Below, in pieces: positions 14,283 to 20,282 of a DNA stretch of 20,282 bases. Location of the stretch: positions 1 through 20,282 of the forward strand of contig JAVBNZ010000014.1 in assembly GCA_031551145.1 (NCBI GenBank), read 5' to 3'. The notes beneath the pieces were generated by a model. That model had not been told where the DNA came from and did no database searches. It was given only the letters and a program-made list of their open reading frames with translations. The position numbers and the translations under genes are program-made. Position 1 is the first letter of the stretch. Each line of letters opens with the position of its first letter. Origin of the DNA: WRKB01 sp031551145 (lineage in GTDB: Bacteria; Desulfobacterota; Desulfovibrionia; Desulfovibrionales; Desulfovibrionaceae).

Positions 14283-15035
14283 CTATTTCTTTTTCTGCTT
14301 GATGCGCGCCTGGAACTTTTCGAGAGTTTGCGTCAACATTTGCTTCACCTCCGCCTTGCTCCACCCGAAAAGCGCTCCTGTGGCCTCGAGATTCGGCTTC
14401 AGCACATCAAGATTTTGTGCCTGTTGACTTGAGTCGCCGGAATAATGGTTCAGCGTTATGGCCCAGACGAGGGAATACCAGCATACCTTGGCCGCGACTT
14501 CGGCAGCGTTTGCATTTTCTACGGAAGGTATCTCTTTGTAGAGGTTTGCGGCAAATGCATTCAACCCCTTGATGCCCTCTTTCTCCCCCAACTCCAAAGT
14601 TCTGTCGATCAACGTCCGTGTTGCAGCGGCATCACTAAAAAAACTTTGAGGCTGCACTCTTGCGGAGCTGTCCTCATTCCGGGCCGGTCTACATTGCAGG
14701 CCGGTTTCTTCCATGCCGCGGCTTTTATCGGAATATTCATTCAGGGTGCCGCTGACGACCACCGCATATTTGCCGTTCTCGGCTTTATTCAGGCAATCGC
14801 GCACCTCGTCCGACATGTTGCCGTAGGCACCGACATGTATAGTTTTTTTACCTTTTTGATCGACGAGCCTGGCAAACAGCATCTTTGCTTCCGTAAACGG
14901 CTGCGGAATGCCTGTAAAACTCGCCTGTTGCCGCTTTACCGGCGTCAATGCATTCGCTCCGTCCGCATCGCTGCACGAAAAACAGAACAGAAAGGCCACG
15001 AGGATCGGCACTGTACGATGGAAAAGATTGCTCAT
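14283..15035 (-). CDS. exported protein of unknown function
   Basis: The protein is 250 aa and is not recognised. The N-terminus MSNLFHRTVPILVAFLFCFSCSDADG is a signal sequence; the Cys after FCFS could be a lipid attachment site, although the box is not canonical. The mature part has a beta-rich section (TIHVGAYGNMSDEV, KYAVVVSGTLNEYS) and then a mostly helical C-terminal half ending in basic residues (ARIKQKKK). The ATG at 15035 is chosen because it gives the signal peptide and has GGAGG upstream, though at long spacing. It follows the zinc-ribbon membrane protein by 37 bp and is probably cotranscribed with it. It is convergent with hicB. Its base composition is less GC-rich than the core genes. 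Confidence 0.7.
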   Translation of the reverse strand: MSNLFHRTVPILVAFLFCFSCSDADGANALTPVKRQQASFTGIPQPFTEAKMLFARLVDQKGKKTIHVGAYGNMSDEVRDCLNKAENGKYAVVVSGTLNEYSDKSRGMEETGLQCRPARNEDSSARVQPQSFFSDAAATRTLIDRTLELGEKEGIKGLNAFAANLYKEIPSVENANAAEVAAKVCWYSLVWAITLNHYSGDSSQQAQNLDVLKPNLEATGALFGWSKAEVKQMLTQTLEKFQARIKQKKK

Positions 15036-15072
15036 GCCCGTTAAGCCTCCGAATTTTTCAGGCGCGCTGTCG

Positions 15073-15816
15073 TCAAAGAGGCATCGAGAAACTGATATGT
15101 GAGAACACCGGTGCAACTTTTATGTGAATATTCGTTGTTTCTTTGCCTGTTTCTTTGTTTATTGTCCGACCCATAAAATCTTGCACTTCTTGATTTTTAC
15201 GTTTCTCCTGAGGCAAAGACATGATATTCCGCACGACGCCGGGAATTTTGTCTACGTTGGACATCCCGATGAGGCCGAAGTCAAAAAAGACTAGGCTTAC
15301 ACAGGTTGTGGCGGCAACCACGAGAGCGGCATCATATGTACGCTTCTGATCATATCCTATACTTACACCGTGTATTTTCCCTGATTTCGCTTTACCAATT
15401 TCAAGTTTCACGTCTCCATAAAATTTTATATCTCTTGATAGTTTATATACTGTCTTTTCTTTATCAGACGATTCCTTTATGCATTGCATATTTCCATAAT
15501 CTTTTCTAATATTATTCTGTTCTATTCTCTGCAAAAATTTTGACATAAATTGGCTTTCGTTAAATTCAAAAGTTTTTGTCTCCGTAAAATATGCTGAATA
15601 AGTAACGTAAGCGGCAAACAGAGACACGATCAAAAGGCAGCCGCATCTTGTAATTTTTGTAGTATGTGCATCGCCTGCAATTTTGTCCATAACCTTCTGT
15701 ACAGCTTTTTCTCTGAGCTCTTCAGTGATGGGTTGCCCGCAATGAGGGCAGAAATCTGCTGCCGAAGATATTTGTTTATTGCAAGATGGGCACTCTATCA
15801 ATTTCGGTTTAGACAT
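15073..15816 (-). CDS. zinc-ribbon membrane protein of unknown function
   Basis: This 247-aa protein has an N-terminal zinc ribbon (CPSC at 9-12, CPHC at 23-26) that is cytoplasmic by prediction, a membrane helix at about 58-77, and a polar domain. A second hydrophobic stretch (about 165-185, AALVVAATTCVSLVFFDFGLIGM) and a polar C-terminus follow. The ATG at 15816 follows AAGGAA; the slightly longer frame would begin at a TTG. The gene is clearly more AT-rich than the core genes on either side and uses AT-ending codons often, a sign of acquisition. Zinc-ribbon-plus-helix proteins are often found with envelope or defence genes, but no function is assigned here. It is probably in an operon with the exported protein 37 bp downstream. 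Confidence 0.75.
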   Translation of the reverse strand: MSKPKLIECPSCNKQISSAADFCPHCGQPITEELREKAVQKVMDKIAGDAHTTKITRCGCLLIVSLFAAYVTYSAYFTETKTFEFNESQFMSKFLQRIEQNNIRKDYGNMQCIKESSDKEKTVYKLSRDIKFYGDVKLEIGKAKSGKIHGVSIGYDQKRTYDAALVVAATTCVSLVFFDFGLIGMSNVDKIPGVVRNIMSLPQEKRKNQEVQDFMGRTINKETGKETTNIHIKVAPVFSHISFSMPL

Positions 15817-15875
15817 GGTATATTCCTTCAAAAGAGTGTTGAGAAATACTCATTGAATGTTATGTCATACAAATA

Positions 15876-16325
15876 TTAACTTATACATTGCCATGCGTCC
15901 GTATATTCGTGCGGCATATTCAGCAGGAATTTTCCGTTTATGTAATATGCAATCTTGCCGTCAGATTTCACGACATCATGATACACAAGGTTTTTTGAAG
16001 AATTTTCTCCCTGTTCGCAAATATGAACGCCGTGCAAAATGTCTTCTTTGGGAATAACAAATGTCTTCTGTTGAACAGGTTTGCGCACATTCATGAGGAC
16101 AACAAAGACATCAACGGATGGATCGGCATAATTTTTTCCCAAAAAAACATCCGTAGCGCCGGAAAGCGTTTTGACCTGGATGCCGAGCTTTTTCCCGTCT
16201 TTCACAAGAATAATGTCGGCTCCCCGTGCGTTGCGGATGGTGGGCAAGGCGTTCCAGCCGCACAAGGACAGACGGTAGCAGGAGTAAAACAAACCAATGT
16301 TGCCGGTGATCTGCCTGTTATTCAT
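15876..16325 (-). CDS. PD-(D/E)XK nuclease-like protein
   Basis: This 149-aa protein has the pattern of a restriction-endonuclease fold. An N-terminal helix with GNIGLFYSCYRLSLCGWNA is followed by a strand pair carrying RNARGADIILV (Asp37) and KKLGIQVKTLSG (Gln50-Val-Lys52), that is D-x12-QxK, the variant core seen in Mrr-like nucleases. The acidic residue often found in the first helix is not evident, so catalysis is uncertain. No methylase or specificity gene adjoins it. The ATG at 16325 has GGGAGGC upstream; a longer frame to 16376 lacks support. It lies 55 bp after the PEBP-like lipoprotein gene and 59 bp before the zinc-ribbon gene, all on the minus strand. Confidence 0.7.
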   Translation of the reverse strand: MNNRQITGNIGLFYSCYRLSLCGWNALPTIRNARGADIILVKDGKKLGIQVKTLSGATDVFLGKNYADPSVDVFVVLMNVRKPVQQKTFVIPKEDILHGVHICEQGENSSKNLVYHDVVKSDGKIAYYINGKFLLNMPHEYTDAWQCIS

Positions 16326-16380
16326 GGCAATGCCTCCCGAGGGCTTGCAGGAAAAAGCGGAATCGGCGGCAAGCAACGAC

Positions 16381-16779
16381 CTACTGGTTGAACGAATACA
16401 CGCCGCTGCTCAACGTCTTCCCTCCCGCGTCGCGGGCGACGACGGTGAATTCATAGCTGTGGGTGGTCGGAGGGCAGGGGCCTTTGTAGTTTTTCAGCGC
16501 CCCTTCGGGAATGACGCCGGTGCCGTCGTTTTTATACGTGCCGCCGCCGTGGTTGAACGAAGGCGCGTCATTGTCCCGCAGGGAAACCCGAAAATCCGCC
16601 GTACCGGCCGGGATATTGCCCACGCGGATTTCCGGCGAAGTGCCGCTGCAACGTTCTGCGGGCGCGACTGTGAGATGCAGTTTCGGCGCACCCGGATCAG
16701 CGCCCTGCCGGCAACCGGCTCCCAAAAGACATACGCAGAAAATCGCCGCTGCCGCCGCAAAGCTGATCCGCCTGGACAT
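16381..16779 (-). CDS. PEBP (YbhB-like) family lipoprotein
   Basis: The precursor is 132 aa. The N-terminus MSRRISFAAAAAIFCVCLLG leads to AGC, a lipoprotein signal with Cys23 as the likely lipidated residue. The rest carries phosphatidylethanolamine-binding-protein family marks: an IPAGTADFRVSLRDNDAP strand (family DPDAP), a following His in FNHGGGTYKNDG, and YKGPCPPTTHSYEFTVVARD (family GPCPP...H.Y.F). It is shorter than typical YbhB proteins (about 150-180 aa), mainly at the C-terminus. PEBP proteins bind anionic ligands; their bacterial roles are poorly known. GGGAGAG precedes the ATG at 16779. It is divergent from the XRE regulator across a tandem palindromic operator, which suggests direct repression. 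Confidence 0.75.
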   Translation of the reverse strand: MSRRISFAAAAAIFCVCLLGAGCRQGADPGAPKLHLTVAPAERCSGTSPEIRVGNIPAGTADFRVSLRDNDAPSFNHGGGTYKNDGTGVIPEGALKNYKGPCPPTTHSYEFTVVARDAGGKTLSSGVYSFNQ

Positions 16780-16805
16780 AACGCTCTCCCGGATGATGAG
16801 TTTGT

Positions 16806-16846
16806 GGATATCTATGGATACTCGATGAGTATCTATAGATACTCGA
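16806..16846. promoter_or_regulatory. tandem palindromic operator between the PEBP lipoprotein and XRE genes
   Basis: A perfect 18-bp palindrome GAGTATCTATAGATACTC (16827-16844) is preceded by a degenerate copy GGATATCTATGGATACTC (16806-16823). Offset by 21 bp, two helical turns, the copies put a repressor on one face of the DNA. The core TATCTATRGATACTCGA recurs with one mismatch. The second copy covers the likely -10 box of the lipoprotein promoter. Confidence 0.65.
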
Positions 16847-16860
16847 CAAGAGCAAGTCAA
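16832..16860 (-). promoter_or_regulatory. candidate sigma-70 promoter of the PEBP lipoprotein operon
   Basis: On the minus strand TTGACT (16860-16855) is followed after 17 bp by TATAGA (16837-16832), giving a leader of about 45 nt to the ATG at 16779. The -10 box lies within the perfect palindrome, so a bound repressor would block it. Confidence 0.5.
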
Positions 16861-16877
16861 CAGGTAACACGCCGGGC

Positions 16878-17135
16878 ATGGACGATGACGAAAAAATCGC
16901 CCGGCGCTATATGCCGCGCATTATCCGAAGGTATCGCGACGCGGCGGGAATGTCGCAGCAGCAACTCGCCGACAGCATTGGCGTCAGCAAGGGTTTTGTT
17001 TCCGCGCTGGAAGGCGGGCGCAGAGCGCCCAATATCGATACGCTGGTAATGATAGCCGATGCGCTCGCCGTGCGGCCCGGCGAAATGCTCGACGCGATGG
17101 TTGAAGCGGCCTTGGCGGACATGGGGAAAAAGTGA
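16878..17135 (+). CDS. small XRE family transcriptional regulator
   Basis: This 85-aa protein is essentially one Cro/CI-type helix-turn-helix domain: YMPRIIRRYRDAAGMSQQQLADSIGVSKGFVSALEGGRRAPNIDTLVMIADAL, followed by a short helical tail. It is the right size to bind DNA as a dimer without a ligand domain. The start at 16878 lacks a good ribosome-binding site; an in-frame ATG at 16911 (MPRIIRRYRD) is possible but would shorten the first helix region. Two palindromic sites lie immediately upstream, between this gene and the divergent lipoprotein gene, and it most likely represses both. It ends about 47 bp before the convergent NFACT gene. Confidence 0.85.
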   Translation: MDDDEKIARRYMPRIIRRYRDAAGMSQQQLADSIGVSKGFVSALEGGRRAPNIDTLVMIADALAVRPGEMLDAMVEAALADMGKK

Positions 17136-17182
17136 AGAGGGTGGAATTGAATATGTCGTAAACAACGACGGGTGACTGTGCG

Positions 17183-18688
17183 CTACAGCGCCCGCAAACG
17201 CTCTTCCAGCTCGAGATCCACAGGCACGTCGAGCGTGCGCTCCACGGCGTCCACGCGCACGGTGCCGGGTTTGGCGCCCTTTACAGGATGCACGCGCGAG
17301 GCCCGCGCGCAGATCACCCGCGCTCCCGTTCCGCCGCTCCACACGCTTTTGGCCGCGGCCAGCCCGGCGGCCTCCAGCAGGCTGCGTTCCGGCACCTCGG
17401 CCTGCCCGCAGCGGATGAGCACATGCGCGCCCGGCCCGCCCTCCGCATGCAGCCAGAGATCCTGCGGCCGCGCCAGGCGCAGCAGGGCCAGATTGCCCTG
17501 CGCGTCGCGCCCGCGCAGCAGCGTGAGCCCGTCGGAACTCAAAAAGGCCCGCACGTTCTTGGGCCAGGCCTTTTTTCCCGCACATCCGCCTGAAAGGCCG
17601 TCAAAACGCGCGGCCGGAGGCGTTTGCGCCGCGACAGCGGGCCCATGCTCCAGGCGTTCCAGTTCCCGGCGCAGATCCTCCCGCCTGCCCGCCAGCATTT
17701 CCAGACCGCGCCTGCCGCGCCGCGCGCCGTGAAAAAGCCGCTCCATATGTGCACGCAGGCTGTGGCGCGGGTCGGGCGCCGTCGCAAATCCTTCTCCGGC
17801 AAGCGCCTCCGTGGCCCTGGTCTCCGGCGCATGTCTCCACAACAGTGCTTTCACGGCCTCGGCTTCCGTTCTCCAGGCATCCAGGCCTCGCAGGCGTTCT
17901 TCTTCCGCGTCCAGTTTTTCGAGCAGGCGCTGTAGGCGGCGCAGTTCGCGCCGGCGGGGCAGATCCGCCTTCTTCAACACAGCCGCGTCCAGTTCCGCGA
18001 GCGCGCGGCTTTCGCCGTACAGTGTCGTCGCCTCGAACACGTCTTCGAACACGCGCTCGTCGCGCCCGGCGCGCAGTTCCGGCGGCAGGGGCCAGGCGTA
18101 GAGCTCCATGTTCTCCCCTTCCCCGTACAGAAAAAGATCCCCGCCGCCCGCTTCCAGATCCGCAAGCAGGGCAAGGCTCTCCGGTTCATCAAGCAGGCGC
18201 AGCGTCCGCCGCAGGGCCGGGGTGAGCGCGGGCCACGCCCGCCAATTTTCCAGGGCGGCGGCAAGTTCACCGGCTTTCGGCCATACGGGTTCTTCAGGAG
18301 GCGGAAGGAGGTCAAAGCGCTCCAAGGAAGGACCGAGGCGCAGATCGAGACAGATCCCGTCCGGACGCGCATCCTCCCCCGCTCCGAGCAGCAGGTGCAG
18401 CCTGCGGCCGAAGGGATCCGCCGTGCAGGCGCGGATGTGCCGGCCCTGCGCGTGCTTGCGCAGCAGCATGACGGAGGCCGGGGGCCGCGGCGGAGCGGCC
18501 GGCGGCCGGCGGGCAAAAAACAGGCAGGAAGCGCGGCCGTATTTCAGGACAAGATGCCGTTTATGCCGCTGCCCGTACAGGCTCAGGCACAGGCAATCCG
18601 GGGCGGCGGCCCGGATTTTTTCCAGGCGCGCGCCTTCCAGGCGGGGGGCAAGAGCGTCGCAGAAGCGGCGGAAAAGATGAGCGTCCAA
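17183..18688 (-). CDS. NFACT family RNA-binding protein (RqcH/FbpA-like)
   Basis: The protein is 501 aa, with an N-terminal NFACT-N domain (1 to about 200), a central coiled-coil and helical region (about 235-365, with LRRLQRLLEKLDAEEERLRGL and RREDLRRELERLEH), and a C-terminal NFACT-R domain (about 385-495, with PQDLWLHAEGGPGAHVLIR, EAAGLAAAKS and HPVKGAKPGTVRVD). Family members such as RqcH bind split 50S ribosomes and add C-terminal alanine tails to stalled chains. It is shorter than typical RqcH (about 560 aa), and the NFACT-N Asp-Arg pair appears as Gly-Arg in PFGRRLHLLL. The start is TTG at 18688: MDAHLFRRFCDALAPRL matches the family N-terminus, no ATG or GTG is available nearby, and no clear ribosome-binding site precedes it. 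It lies downstream of dksA beyond a terminator. Confidence 0.85.
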   Translation of the reverse strand: MDAHLFRRFCDALAPRLEGARLEKIRAAAPDCLCLSLYGQRHKRHLVLKYGRASCLFFARRPPAAPPRPPASVMLLRKHAQGRHIRACTADPFGRRLHLLLGAGEDARPDGICLDLRLGPSLERFDLLPPPEEPVWPKAGELAAALENWRAWPALTPALRRTLRLLDEPESLALLADLEAGGGDLFLYGEGENMELYAWPLPPELRAGRDERVFEDVFEATTLYGESRALAELDAAVLKKADLPRRRELRRLQRLLEKLDAEEERLRGLDAWRTEAEAVKALLWRHAPETRATEALAGEGFATAPDPRHSLRAHMERLFHGARRGRRGLEMLAGRREDLRRELERLEHGPAVAAQTPPAARFDGLSGGCAGKKAWPKNVRAFLSSDGLTLLRGRDAQGNLALLRLARPQDLWLHAEGGPGAHVLIRCGQAEVPERSLLEAAGLAAAKSVWSGGTGARVICARASRVHPVKGAKPGTVRVDAVERTLDVPVDLELEERLRAL

Positions 18689-18750
18689 GATGTTCGGGAG
18701 AAGCCGGTCAGGGTGAAAACACGGGGAGACGGCTTGAAAAGAATCGTGAC

Positions 18751-18800
18751 AAAAAAACGGCTTTTTTGCGAAGATCCCGTTCCGCGCGAAAAAAGCCGTT
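18751..18800 (-). terminator. Rho-independent terminator of dksA
   Basis: On the minus strand a 12-bp perfect stem (AACGGCTTTTTT paired with AAAAAAGCCGTT) is extended inward by GCG/CGC pairing and closed by a loop rich in GATC. A run of seven T follows the stem. It lies about 43 bp after the dksA stop and 62 bp before the TTG start of the NFACT gene. Confidence 0.85.
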
Positions 18801-18842
18801 CAACGCGGGGCGGGCCCGCGAATATCCGCATATACGGGCAGC

Positions 18843-19205
18843 CTATTCGTTGCGCAGGTGCTCGTCCTCTTCCTGTTTGCTCTTGCAGTTGATGCACAAC
18901 TTGGTCACGGGGCGGGCCTTGAGACGGGGAACGCCGATATCTTCGCCGCATTCCTCGCAGATGCCGTAGCTGCCGTCCTCAATGCGATGCTGGGCGGCCT
19001 GAATTTTGCGGATAAGCCGGCGTTCACGGTCGCGGATGCGCAGGGTGAAGGAACGATCGGATTCGGCGGTGGCCCTGTCGGCGGGGTCGGCAAAAACCTC
19101 GTTGCTGTCGGTCAGCTCTTCCAGGGTGGTATCGCCTTTTTGCTGCGCTTCTTCCAACATGGATGCAAGGAGCTTTCGGAAGTACTCAAGATCCTGATGT
19201 TCCAC
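18843..19205 (-). CDS. dksA: DksA/TraR family zinc-finger transcription factor
   Basis: This 120-aa protein has the DksA layout: a coiled coil (DLEYFRKLLASMLEEAQQKG ... FTLRIRDRERRLIRKIQAAQHRIEDG) whose tip carries DPADRA (Asp40, Asp43, Ala45, the DxxDxA motif). A four-cysteine zinc finger follows (C83, C86, C104, C107; CEECG ... CINCK). DksA enters the RNA polymerase secondary channel and, with ppGpp, tunes rRNA, amino-acid and stress promoters. The GTG at 19205 is chosen: GAGGAGG lies 5-6 bp before it and the product then begins MEHQDLEYF, as in relatives, while the longer frame to 19298 adds a non-family extension. It is monocistronic by the terminator at 18751-18800. Confidence 0.93.
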   Translation of the reverse strand: MEHQDLEYFRKLLASMLEEAQQKGDTTLEELTDSNEVFADPADRATAESDRSFTLRIRDRERRLIRKIQAAQHRIEDGSYGICEECGEDIGVPRLKARPVTKLCINCKSKQEEDEHLRNE

Positions 19206-19240
19206 GGCTTCCTCCTCGGGCGAAATGAAACTCGCCTGCA

Positions 19241-19282
19241 TGTAAAGGATGCTCTTTACAGCATAAGAGCGATGAAGTAAAG
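19241..19282. repeat. overlapping inverted repeats upstream of dksA
   Basis: TGTAAAG (19241-19247) pairs perfectly with CTTTACA (19254-19260). CTTTAC (19254-19259) could instead pair with GTAAAG (19277-19282), and GCTCTT (19251-19256) with AAGAGC (19265-19270). These alternatives exclude each other and lie 36-77 bp before the GTG start. They may be an operator, as TGTAAAG-N6-CTTTACA is dyadic, or an RNA switch in the leader. Confidence 0.4.
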
Positions 19283-19407
19283 CACCGTTCCAAATCAAGA
19301 CGGTTCGCCGCGACGCCGCGACGTCAGGCAGGGAAGAAAGAAACGCGCGGCGGGCGCGTGCTCTTGACGGCGCCCGACCGGAGCCGCGACTTTATTCCGG
19401 CGAAGCT

Positions 19408-20282
19408 TCACAACACGCCGAGGCGCCGGCGCGTTTCGTCGCGAATCTCTTCGCGTATCTCCTCCCAAGAGCGATCCCCCCAGGCGCGGGGCGTTTCGCG
19501 TTCGGGCCGCACGATATATTCGCGCGCCTCGCCGGCCTGCGTGACGCGCACCCGCACCGGCCCCTCCTGTTGCAGGGCGCGCGGGGAAAATGAAGCCATG
19601 AAGGCCGCCGCGTCGCGCACATGCTCCTCGGGCCAGGGAGCAAACACCCTGCCCACGGCCAGCGGGCCGGGGAGGTTGACGATCTTGAAGATCAGATCTT
19701 CGGCGAAGGCGTGACGGGCCAGGCGTTCGTTGTCGGCCTGGGTGCGCCCCACGTTGAGGCGGTACGGGCCCTGCCCGGCATCGGCCCAGAACTGCCGCCC
19801 TATGTCGGCCAACTGAAATTCCGCGCCCGTCACCCGGGGCGCATGTTTCAACACCTGCCAGTAGCGGCGGGCGTTTTCGCGCTCCGTCAGCCGGCAGCCG
19901 CCGGCCGGCGCGGGAATTTCCGGCAGGGCGAAGCGTTCGGCCAGAGCCATCTGCTCCTTGCGGCCCCGGCCCCAGAGCCCGAGCAGCCGTTCCCGGTCGA
20001 CAACGCCGGCGGCCTCCGCCGCGCTTTCAGGCAACAGTTTGGCGGACAGCGGCCGGATCAGCACGTCCTTCACCCCTGCTTCGCGCATGATGAGGTGCAG
20101 CGTGTCGCGCCGCTGCGACATGGGCCGCTGCCCCAGCACCTCGCCGGAGACGATGCAGCGCGCGCCCAGTTCCGCCATGCGTTCCTTGGCGGCGCGCAGC
20201 ATGAGAATTTTGCAGTCCACGCAGGGATTGAGCACCTTGCCGAAGCCGTGGGCCGGGCGCTCGGCCAGCAGGCGGGCCATGG
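19408..20282 (-). CDS. PP-loop thiouridylase-like protein (ThiI/MnmA superfamily), N-terminus beyond window
   Basis: About 291 C-terminal residues are visible and the reading frame runs off the right edge. The Met at 20280 is probably internal, because the family continues upstream with the PP-loop (SGGLDS-type) ATP-binding motif. HGFGKVLNPCVDCKILMLRAAKERMAELGARCIVSGEVLGQRPMSQRRDTLHLIMREAGV is the diagnostic stretch: NPCVDCK and GEVLGQRPMSQ are typical of a ThiI/MnmA-related group that installs sulfur in tRNA. The two cysteines in CVDC are likely catalytic or ligand residues. The C-terminal region (about residue 150 on) is a further domain seen in this group. The exact tRNA position modified is not deducible here. 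It is upstream of dksA on the same strand but separated from it, in the + coordinate sense, by about 100 bp with no gene. Confidence 0.75.
   Translation of the reverse strand, partial: MARLLAERPAHGFGKVLNPCVDCKILMLRAAKERMAELGARCIVSGEVLGQRPMSQRRDTLHLIMREAGVKDVLIRPLSAKLLPESAAEAAGVVDRERLLGLWGRGRKEQMALAERFALPEIPAPAGGCRLTERENARRYWQVLKHAPRVTGAEFQLADIGRQFWADAGQGPYRLNVGRTQADNERLARHAFAEDLIFKIVNLPGPLAVGRVFAPWPEEHVRDAAAFMASFSPRALQQEGPVRVRVTQAGEAREYIVRPERETPRAWGDRSWEEIREEIRDETRRRLGVL

Noticed and set aside
1..20282. tRNA, rRNA, CRISPR array, insertion sequence or prophage
   Set aside because: No cloverleaf, repeat-spacer series, transposase, integrase or terminal inverted repeats were seen by reading both strands.

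Overview
The window reads as GC-rich chromosome from a sulfate-reducing deltaproteobacterium of the Desulfovibrio / Bilophila kind (Desulfovibrionaceae). The main evidence is a high-molecular-weight cytochrome c (Hmc) operon whose first gene encodes 16 CXXCH haem sites, together with a futalosine-pathway menaquinone gene (mqnA) and a DksA protein. The genus is an inference. No rRNA, tRNA, CRISPR array or insertion sequence was seen.

Left part (1-6.6 kb). Two minus-strand genes, a TauE/SafE-type anion exporter (cut by the window edge) and a small membrane protein, form an operon. It is divergent from a membrane-anchored sigma-54 activator (1142-3829). A near-consensus -24/-12 promoter (1013-1029) faces the exporter operon, and an inverted repeat lies at a distance suited to an enhancer, so the simplest reading is that the activator drives the exporter pair. 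Behind the activator is a PEP-synthase/PPDK-like protein (3976-6546). It has the ATP-grasp and phospho-histidine domains but a different C-terminal domain where the PEP/pyruvate barrel should be.

Middle part (6.6-13.7 kb). Everything is on the minus strand. hmcA-hmcB-hmcC-hmcD encode a periplasmic 16-haem cytochrome, a four-cluster iron-sulfur protein, an NrfD-like quinone-interacting membrane subunit and a tiny membrane subunit. The operon ends in a perfect 13-bp terminator hairpin, and no hmcE, hmcF or rrf regulator genes follow. mqnA starts 13 bp past that terminator and is followed by an acyltransferase-3 membrane protein and a DUF4412-like exported protein, closed by a second terminator. 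Hmc passes electrons to the quinone pool, so its position beside a menaquinone gene makes functional sense.

Accessory part (13.7-17.1 kb). This stretch is of mixed, partly AT-rich composition. It holds a HicAB toxin-antitoxin pair with a clear promoter and operator, two exported or membrane proteins of unknown function (one with a zinc ribbon), a small PD-(D/E)XK-like nuclease-fold protein, and a PEBP-like lipoprotein. The lipoprotein gene is divergent from a small XRE regulator across a tandem palindromic operator.

Right part (17.1-20.3 kb). Core genes resume: an NFACT/RqcH-like protein with a TTG start, a DksA/TraR protein (GTG start) with a strong terminator and a repeat-rich upstream region, and the C-terminal part of a PP-loop thiouridylase-like protein that runs off the window.
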